Made by a program: the position numbers and the translations under genes. Under the pieces are notes generated by a model. It saw only the letters and a list, made by a program, of their open reading frames with translations, made no database searches and was not told the DNA's origin. From contig JANBPK010000720.1 of assembly GCA_027579435.1 (NCBI GenBank), forward strand, positions 1-64,000: DNA of 64,000 nt, read 5' to 3'. Below, in pieces: positions 56,122 to 64,000 of this stretch. The DNA is from Candolleomyces eurysporus (lineage: Eukaryota > Basidiomycota > Agaricomycetes > Agaricales > Psathyrellaceae). Numbering within the stretch: the stretch's first letter is position 1; every line of letters begins with the position of its first letter.

Positions 56122-58800
56122 ATGGCCTCGAACGAGCAGGATGGACAGGCTAAGCCGTTATATGATACCAGCATTTTGAAAGAGATCGCGAAGAAGGACC
56201 TGGTCAACGCATTGAACGCAGTACGTTCCACACCCCACGATATACGGCTCGATGGTGACTTTGACCCCGCTAGGTTAACGGTGCTAAAACGCTGGTGCTT
56301 GACCCTGACCTCTCAGGTCCACTTGGTCTCGTCATCGAGGTGTCGCTGTTGAAAGTATGCAGGATCTGACAGCCAATCGTGGAACTTACCCTCATTCCGG
56401 CACAGCAACATGGCGTTGAAAAGATGTTCTGGCTAGAGCCTGGGCCACTAACGTCAACTAGTACCAACATTGTCTATCTTTGTCGCCCGAAAATCAAGCA
56501 TGTCAAGATCGTTGCTGGTATGTTCGGTCTGTGCCCAGATCTTCTGTTGGTTCACAACTCGTAAGACCAGATTAAACGACACGCTAAGGAAGCGAAGAAG
56601 CATACATACACCCTCTTATTGATTCCCCGTGTGTCCACCCTTGTCTCTCGAATTTTGGAAGAAGAAGGAGTCCTGGGGGAGGTAACTCTATCTGCCTTCA
56701 ATCTTCAGTTCATCCCTCTGGCGGAGGACGTCATCTCCCTGGAATATGACCATGCCTTCAAGGAGCTATGGGTGGTACGTCGAGACAATCTGTCGATTTA
56801 TCGGCTCGGTCTCACCGCTGGTAGGATGGAGACGAAACTGTAGTTTTTGACTCTGCGCAAGCCTTGATTTCGCTGCAGAGGCTCTTTGGTCCATTTCCTC
56901 AGATTGTAGGGAAGGGCGATTTTGCTCAGGCAAGGGTCCCAGTCTGTCGACTCTGGACGGCATACACTGACGTTGCTGCGGTCTGACAGCGGTTGGCGAG
57001 CCTTCTAACCCGCCAGAGTAAATCGTCGACGTCGGCTACTGAGATTGTTCTCTCGGCTGCCAATATCGACTCTCTGATCGTACTGGATCGTAAAGTCGAC
57101 TTGATTACCCCTTTGCTCACGCAGCTCACCTATGAAGGTCTCATAGACGAGCTGATTGGAATTAGGAATTGTTTGTGAATATTCGATTGACTTTCCTGAC
57201 CCTCCACTCACTCGCCCTCCTCCAGCCCACGTTGAACTACCGGTTGCACTTGTAAACCCGCCGGCGGCGAATCTTGCGAGCTCCTCATCCGCTTCCACTT
57301 CCGCGACGCCTATTATTAACGTCAAGAAAGACTCAAAGAAGAAGCACCACCTGACGACTGCCACTGATCCTCTCTACGCAGAATTGCGGGACCTAAATTT
57401 CTCCTCTGTCGGACGGAAGCTCAACACCGTTGCGCGGCGTCTGGACGAGGACTACAAGGTAAAAGCCAAGCCTTCTTTTCCTTCAACTTTGACAGGGCTC
57501 ACGCAAGCCGTAGACAAACCTTCAAGCGAAAACGGTAGCTCAATTGCGCGATTTTGTCGGGAAGCTCGGTGGCCTGCAAACTGAGCATCAATCACTTCGA
57601 CTTCGTAAGTCAGACCAGAGCATCCCGCTATGTATTCTGATGTGTGCCTTGTTGCTAGATACCGGGATATCGGAGTTGGTTTTGCCTTTGACGCGAACGG
57701 AGGTGTTCAACAAATCGTTGGAAATCCAACAAAGTTCGTGGTGTTCTCCCTCGTTAGAGGCGAAATGTTAACCGTGCTCTAGACCTACTAGCGTCCTTTA
57801 ATGTCTCTGCTCAAGTGGCCGCCATTGAAGAATTAATTGCTCAGGGGGCGGATATGCAAATCGTTATTCGGCTGCTTTGTTTGGCAAGCATAACGGCAGG
57901 TGGAATTAAGGCGAAAACCCTTGAGAATATTAAGCGAGAAATTCTTCAGGTTCGTTCAGTTTCATGACCAAAAAACCATAAGTGGATTGACTATTGCTTT
58001 CCAGAGCTACGGATACGAATATTTACCTTTGTTACTTGCTCTAGCGCAGCCTTCCTTGGCCGTTCTCCTTCCAAATCCGCTCCCACCATCAATACCGGCA
58101 TCTACGAAATATCCATTTTCTCTTGTTCGTAAATCTCTACGTCTACTTCTTGATGACAACCCAGAAGCACTGGAGGAAGTCGAGAACGATATAGGCTTTG
58201 TTTATTCCGGATGGGCTCCGATAAGCATTCGTTTGGTGCAATGTGTCGCGCAGAAAGGTGGAGTCATCAGTAACCCTGCTGAGAGGGAGAAGGCGACAGG
58301 TGAACAATCGGAATCCTCGATTGGAAAAGTACAAGCGCATCCTATCGTTGGTTGGAAAGGATTTGAGGACATCGTGTCAGCGATTCCTGGGGAGAGCGTC
58401 GCGGTCGAAGCTGTCCGGAGACATGATGGAATTGGGCCCGCACTTACTCCCATGTCTGCGAGCTGTAAGTTGTTCTTTCAGAGCGTTGCTCTCCAGCTGC
58501 TTCTGACATTACAAACGTAGCACCCATAAAGGAACAAACGACGACGACAGTCGTGTTTTTCTTGGGTGGTTGCACCTACACCGAGATTGCTGCACTGCGA
58601 TGGGTCGGTCGGCAAAACAAAGGCAAGTTGATCATGAGGGCACTTGATGATTCGTTACATGTGCTCACACCTGATATCCTACAGGCCGAAGGTTCTTAAT
58701 TGCCACGACCGGTATTGTTAGCGGCGCAAGTATTGTCGAAAGCCTGGCAACAGGAAACCAGTCACAATCGGCAGAACCTAAGTCCGTTGCTGCTCAGTAG
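56122..58800 (+). CDS. VPS33: Vacuolar protein sorting 33 (Sec1/Munc18 family, HOPS/CORVET subunit)
   Basis: Multi-exon gene from ATG 56122 to TAG 58798-58800; about 650-680 residues. The SM-family protein templates SNARE assembly in the HOPS and CORVET tethers at endosomes and vacuole. It begins [20 protein letters not shown]. Family segments are [86 protein letters not shown] (the conserved D.R..DL.TPL..Q.TYE.L) and [11 protein letters not shown]. Later parts are [37 protein letters not shown] and the terminal [20 protein letters not shown] with [13 protein letters not shown]. The gene is close behind NTE1 (326 bases). Individual exon limits were not all fixed; the motif order is unambiguous. 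Confidence 0.93.
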
Positions 58801-59894
58801 ACATGTCCCTTCTCCTCCCCTATTCCCATCGGTTTTCGACTGACTTTGCCCTACTGTTTCGAATAAGTCCTATAGTTTCGACCAGGCGATGATAATATTA
58901 GCAGCATCTTCTCACAGTATCAGACTGGTCGCCATGCATCATTGACAAACGTAGATCGTTGATCACGTATGTACGCTAAACATCGGACGCGACCCTCGCG
59001 ACGCGTCCCATCTGGCTTTGGGATCCGCTGTGTTGTACCCCTGCCACTCTCGGGATAAGGAACGCTGATAAGGAGGAAAAAAATGCATTATTGGCTTTGA
59101 GCGTTAGCTTGGGGGGGGATTCATGGGAAAGTGCAAGTATCTGGACGCGTTCTGTCTGATGCGCTTGACATGCTGACATTTATCGAACAAACCCTGTCCA
59201 GGAATCGCTGAAGGCATTGTTGGCAACGCGGCGAACTGTCTGACGTGCAAGGTTTGAGCGGTTGCCCCTGCCAGTCCTTACATGGTATCTTGAAGGAAAA
59301 CCAAACTCCTTCCCACATATCTGTTTTAGGAAGGTGTGATGAGGACATGTTTCTGCCTCTCGGCCAGCTCACAAGCCAATCTTGCCTATCAAATCTCCGA
59401 TTTTTTGAACGGTAAAGAATTTTTTGGCAGCTGGAGGAAGGAGGCTCTGTCGACGAATAATTTTACGAGGTGGAAGAAGGAGCATTACGGCGATAAACGA
59501 GATTTGATGGAAGGTTTGGATTTTTGAATTTTATAGACTTGGAGACCAACCCCGCGAAGCAGGTACGTTTTGCGTTAGTCTCCGGAGTGTCAGGGGACCG
59601 GATAACCACGATCGAAGTCCTGTCATTTGAATGCCCTCACTGCATATAAGTTCCGTCAACTTAAACCAGGGATTCGCCTCTGGACCTTTTCCTTCGTCCA
59701 CCTCCATTTTGTCTTTCTGCCTCGCTGGTCCGCACAGCGCTTGCCCTCTGTGAGTCCCCCTCTGACTGGTATTCCCCCGCTTTTGACGCCCTTTCTTATT
59801 TTCGCCCCTGACGCTCTCCAGGACACGCGGAACCTCAACGCGTTTTACCATCGTTGAATAATCGGATACCCCGTCCACTTAATTGGTTACATCG
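58801..59894. other. Intergenic region, no gene seen
   Basis: 1.1 kb. Open frames up to 115 codons on the minus strand have no motifs. The last 250 bases (59640-59890) are C/T-rich and likely carry the promoter of the small HMG-like gene. Confidence 0.5.
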
Positions 59895-60300
59895 ATGGCA
59901 CCTACAACGAAGACTAAGGCTGCAGTGGATAAGCCTGCCAAAAAAAGTGTGTACCTCCACCCCTAGGCTTGCAGGCGCGTCGATCTGAGACCCTCTGGCT
60001 GTAGCGAAGTCCGTCGGTGGCGGTGGAAAAAAGAAGCTGACGGCTTTCAACTTGTTCATGGTACGCATTCGTCTTCTTGAGCCTAGGTGCATGTGGATTG
60101 ACACCACGCGGACAGAAAACGGAAATGGCGCGTCTGAAGGAAAGCGAGCCAACACTGTCGCATAAGGACAGGTGCGTTGCTGCTCTGTTCTTCTGTCTTC
60201 TTGAACCCTTGGACACATGCTGATTGTCATCATCGCTAGGTTCAAGCTCGCCACTTCGAACTGGAAAGACTCGGACAAAAATCCAAAGAAGAATTCTTGA
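59895..60300 (+). CDS. Small HMG-box/YABBY-like DNA-binding protein
   Basis: Four tiny exons: 59895-59946, 60005-60060, 60116-60171 and 60240-60300, giving 74 residues with all phases consistent. The protein starts with a Lys/Thr tail (MAPTTKTKAAVDKPAKK) and a Gly stretch, then has LTAFNLFMKTEMARLKESEP followed by TLSHKDRFKLATSNWKDSDK and NPKKNS. The pattern FN.FMK.E...LK...P.LSHK..FK.A...WK is that of the YABBY-like HMG fold found in many fungi as very short nuclear proteins. The expected role is non-specific or bend-type DNA binding in chromatin, an inference from the family. It is about half the usual HMG-box length and seems to lack the third helix extension. The gene is invisible as a single open frame because its exons are all about 52-61 nt. 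The A-run at the first donor makes that junction a little uncertain. Confidence 0.82.
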
Positions 60301-61404
60301 CCGATTATATACCCTCCCCTTCCGTTGCTTTGGTTATTTTGGCCTACCCAAGTTCGCTCCTTGACATCTTGCTTTATTCTTTCCAACAGTACATACTTAT
60401 TGAACGTTCTATTCACCTATATATTAGTTTAGTGCGGTATTTAACATTCACGATACAGACTTAGTTCAGGGTTCCACCAGGCATTGAAGCTGTGTATATC
60501 TTGTTGTGTTATTTTTGTTATCTTCTTGGCATGTGTTTCCATAGTATACCTCTAATGTTTGATTACTTGTAGCAGTTAAGACGAGTAGGGCAAAGGGGAC
60601 TGGGGAAAAGGTACGGGAAAGGCGAGCGATAATTAAGCCGTCGGGGTCTGGCCCCACCACCGTCTCCGTCCCGTATGTGAATCTGGTAAGTTGTTGCTTT
60701 GGAAATAGCGGGGATGATGATAGATGATGCTGTCATGTTGATCTATCATTGATGCCGACTATTCTGGTACTTGACAAGAAGTTTCCAAATCCTGTACGAG
60801 AGAGTATGATTCGCTAGCGGGCTTGGGACAGGAATACTGCTCCACCTCCGTCCCTGGAACGCTTCCTCCCTACNTTTTTTTCGCGCAATGTCGGGTTGCT
60901 TCTGGCCGATAGACGAGAGATCCGCTTGTACGGTGGTGACAGCCTGTCCTTGGCGTCTAGCGACTATCTCCTCGCCGTTACCAACCCATCCGAGAGGTTC
61001 CCAAGTGTTCCGAGCGACCAACTGGTACTACGGGTTAGTGTCAAGGGCGACGTGAGCGGATTTCGCAATCCCCGGTATAATGTATTGGGCAATGGGATCT
61101 GAGCTCGAGCCCTGCTAAGACTAATTGTGTTCGATCAGTGATCGTGATCCCGTGCTCCTTTTGAGATGACGCCGGGCAAGAGGCAGCCCAGCTCAACCCT
61201 TGCCCTTGCTCCAGGTATTCCAGCCGATGTGACCGTTCTTATCTACCTTTCTCTTTCTATCTCTCATCGCTCCCTCTTCTTCCTCTCCTTCTCCTCGCTT
61301 TCTGCTCGTCGTTTCCCTCTGTCTCTCCACCGGAACCTTCTGTACTTATCGCATCCCTTTCGCTGCTTTCAGGAGCACTTTGGGGGCCCAAGCATTCGTG
61401 CGCA
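60301..61404. other. Intergenic region, no gene seen
   Basis: 1.1 kb upstream of the F-box gene. 61220-61380 is strongly C/T-rich, a typical leader. One N at 60875 precedes a T-run. No motif-bearing open frame was found. Confidence 0.5.
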
Positions 61405-64000
61405 ATGAGCGGCACATCTTACGCCCAATGTGACATCGATAACGACGATAATCTCTTCAATTTCGACCCGTATGACATGCTTTCGAGCAGGACCAGCAGG
61501 CAGCATGCGCTCGCCCAACTCGTGCCCGCACATGGCCTGAACACCGCTGCATCCACGCCTTCTCATGATACCACTTCCACATCTGAGGAGCAGGACGAAC
61601 AGACGGGAGCCACTTCCAAGGGAAAGCAGGTGTCTATGCCAATGCCCATCCGTCCCACTGCGATCACCCACGATGTATTCGACGTTTCACCCTCGAATTC
61701 AGACGCGGTTATGGGTTCATCAAGCTTTTCCCCGTCCAATTTTTCCTCATTCGATTCCTCTTCCTTCACCTTTTCTTCTCCGGGATCGTCGAGGGGGACA
61801 TACGAACCCTATATCCCATCTTCCTCATTTCCAGAGGCGCTCCCTATGGATGACGACGGATCACCATCCCCTTTGACCGGCGACCTTCCGGGCAAAGGGA
61901 AAGGCCGGGAAGTACCCCCGACTCTTCCCCCGCTCTCGCTGGGTCCGATGGAGTTGGGAGATCATGACTCCTGGATGTACTTCGACTCCAACCGTAGTGC
62001 AGGCCCTTCGTCGCTAAACAGTCCAGGCCCTCTTAGCGCCGTCTCTGAAACCCCGGCAGACGATTCGACCAATTCTATTTCGCTTTCCCCTTCTCCACCA
62101 ATCTCACCCACCACAGCGGAGAGTCCTTTGACAAGCAGTGGAGTGGGTTTTGTTGTTCCGACGCGCTCGTGGTCTGTTTCAACTGTATCAATCAGCTCCG
62201 CGACGTCTTCCACGACGGTTACCTCAAAGTCGAAACGTTCCACGACGCCGAGTAACCTCGCACGCAAGTTCCGCTTTCGCAGACGCAACGCCGATGACAG
62301 CAGCTCGCGGCCCACCTCGCCCCAGCTATTCAATGGGGTGATGTCAAGCCAGGTGGATACAATTGACACCTCGACGGTCAAAGCGGTCACGAACCTGAAT
62401 TCCTCGAGGCAATGGTACACCAAAAATGCTCAAGCTCTGGTGTCCCGACCGCCACCACCGAGCCCAATTCTTGCCCTGGAGAACGCGATCACGTATCCTG
62501 CACATAGAGGCGTATTGAGGCATAAAGGACGTTCGCATTCGAGCCCTCTCCCATTTTCGGCACTCGACGTCATCCCGGTGACTTCAACGGACATTTTCGA
62601 ACCATTGCCTTTGTTCGTCAAGAACTATTTCGATGACGTTCTTCCTAGAGAGCTTCGTCTCCGCATTTTGGGAACCCTTGTCCAGATACATATCGATGCT
62701 CACCAACGCATGATAGAAAGTGAGCGATGGTCGGTGAACAGGGCTTCCGCCTCCCGTAACCAGTGGGTTGGGAGAGATCGGGGATTCAAGGAGCTCATTA
62801 GACTGAGCAGGGTACATCACTTTTTTTTTGATGTCTTGTGCTTAATCTAACATTCCGTCTTGCTAGGTGTCAAAATCCTGGCGTTCATTGGCCTTTGACG
62901 GGCAACTCTGGGTTGACGTCGACCTTCACTCCTTCCCTGGGCTGCCACGAGAGACGTTGCGACGCATAACAGAGTCCGCCGGTCCGTTCATNCAGGCCTT
63001 GGACGTTTCAGGGCTCACCGAGCTCGACTCGGAAAAGCTATTANACGTTGCGAGCAACCTATGCCTTATGGCCCCTCAAGAATCGGTATCGTACACGCAG
63101 CTCAAGTCTATCAATTTGCAGGGCTGCGCTGGCCTGACGACACGTTCGCTCCATCACCTTCTCATCCGATCCCGGTCCCTGGAGACTCTCAACCTGAGAG
63201 GCCTTTCGGCGGTGACCAACACGACCTGCGAAATCCTCGCCACTTATTGCCCCTCCCTCACCTCGCTCAACCTGAATCGATGCGTGAATATGGATGCAGA
63301 AGGTATCCAATCCATGGCCACCGCTGCTATTGCGCGTGGGGAGCATCTTCAATTGAAAGAGTTGCGTCTATCTGGTCTGAAGCATACCCGAGATCCGATG
63401 ATGGGAGCCCTTGGCAAGGCGGCCCCATACCTCGAGATTTTGGACCTCAGCTACGCTCGCCGTCTACACAACTCCTCCATCGAAGCGTTCGTAGCCTGCG
63501 ACGACGAAGACTTTGAATATCTCGGAGTGCCCACGGTTATGGTGTCCGCGCGGGATTTGGGACGCGAGGTGACCGACGTTTGTTATTACCGGCGCCGTGT
63601 CACGCGGNTGCGACACCTCAACCTCTCCTTCTGTATCCTCCTCACCGATACCGCCTGTACCAACCTGGCGTATTCTGTCCCACGTTTGGAGTATTTCGAG
63701 ATGGCTGGTATCGGGGCTGACCTCAAGGAGGCGGGNCTGATCAAGCTGTTCGACCAAACGCCATTTATCAAGAGGATTGATTTGGAGGATGCATTGGATG
63801 TGGGGGATTCGTTGTTGGCTGCGTTGACGCCGGCTCCTCAGCCCGTCGGTGGCTCGTCTTCGGACTCGCAGCCTCCGCAGACCGGACATGCGCTGCAACA
63901 CCTCAGCATTTCGTGTGCTCTGAACGTCAGGGATCAGAGTATGCTGGCCCTCGTTCGTGGGTGTCCCAAGTTGACCGTGTTGGAGGCGGACGGAACCACC
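61405..64000 (+). CDS. F-box and leucine-rich repeat protein, 5' part
   Basis: Exon 1 runs 61405 to about 62812; a 52-nt intron ends at 62866; exon 2 runs off the window. The N-terminal 400 residues are Ser/Pro/Asp-rich and probably disordered. The F-box is FDDVLPRELRLRILGTLVQI continuing, after an insertion of about 40 residues, with ELIRLSRVSKSWRSLAFDGQ LW. Leucine-rich repeats of the GRR1/SKP2 cysteine-containing type follow: LKSINLQGCAGLTTRSLHHL, LETLNLRGLSAVTNTTCEIL, LTSLNLNRCVNMDAEGIQSM, LEILDLSYARRLHNSSIEAF and LRHLNLSFCILLTDTACTNL. The family recruits substrates to SCF ubiquitin ligases through Skp1. The Ns at 62992, 63044, 63608 and 63736 are in-frame ambiguities. The substrate is unknown and the C terminus is not seen. 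Confidence 0.92.

Overview
The window is nuclear DNA of a filamentous basidiomycete, most likely an agaricomycete. Evidence: genes carry many short introns (about 50-90 nt, GT-AG, C/T-rich leaders before the ATG), density is about one gene per 3 kb, and the content includes an AA9 polysaccharide monooxygenase, chitin synthase, a fungal homeodomain protein and NTE1. No ribosomal RNA, tRNA, transposon or CRISPR was recognised. Coordinates of spliced genes run from start codon to stop codon; exon limits were worked out by hand from reading frame and splice signals.

Layout. 1-2.4 kb: tail of an Asp/Lys/Gly/Tyr repeat protein, Mediator subunit MED11, and tubulin cofactor A converging on it. 4.6-15 kb (mostly minus strand): two paralogous bHLH-zipper regulators about 8 kb apart, separated by a four-helix membrane protein and a long gene-poor stretch with one unresolved candidate gene. 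15.8-24.4 kb: a large disordered protein and a chitin synthase. 25.3-37.1 kb (plus strand): casein kinase I, gamma-COP, pantothenate kinase and a protein with three homeodomains. 38.3-45.4 kb (minus strand): a putative tail-anchored protein, a giant E2 with BIRC6-type UBC domain, and a small PAH (SIN3-like) protein. 46-64 kb (plus strand): AA9 LPMO, isocitrate-lyase family enzyme, NTE1 phospholipase, VPS33, a 74-residue HMG/YABBY-like protein, and the start of an F-box/LRR protein cut by the window end.

Most genes are housekeeping functions (transcription, secretion, vacuolar fusion, lipid turnover, CoA synthesis, cell wall). They are not an operon or an obvious cluster. The most unusual observations are a 2-nt micro-exon needed to read the chitin synthase, a triple homeodomain protein whose introns cut each domain at the same codon, and an E2 enzyme combining SUMO-interaction-like motifs, a cysteine-rich region and a BIRC6-type catalytic domain. 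The assembly has a systematic flaw: several N characters beside homopolymer runs are surplus bases, and two unmarked G-runs also break reading frames. Six otherwise intact genes are affected.
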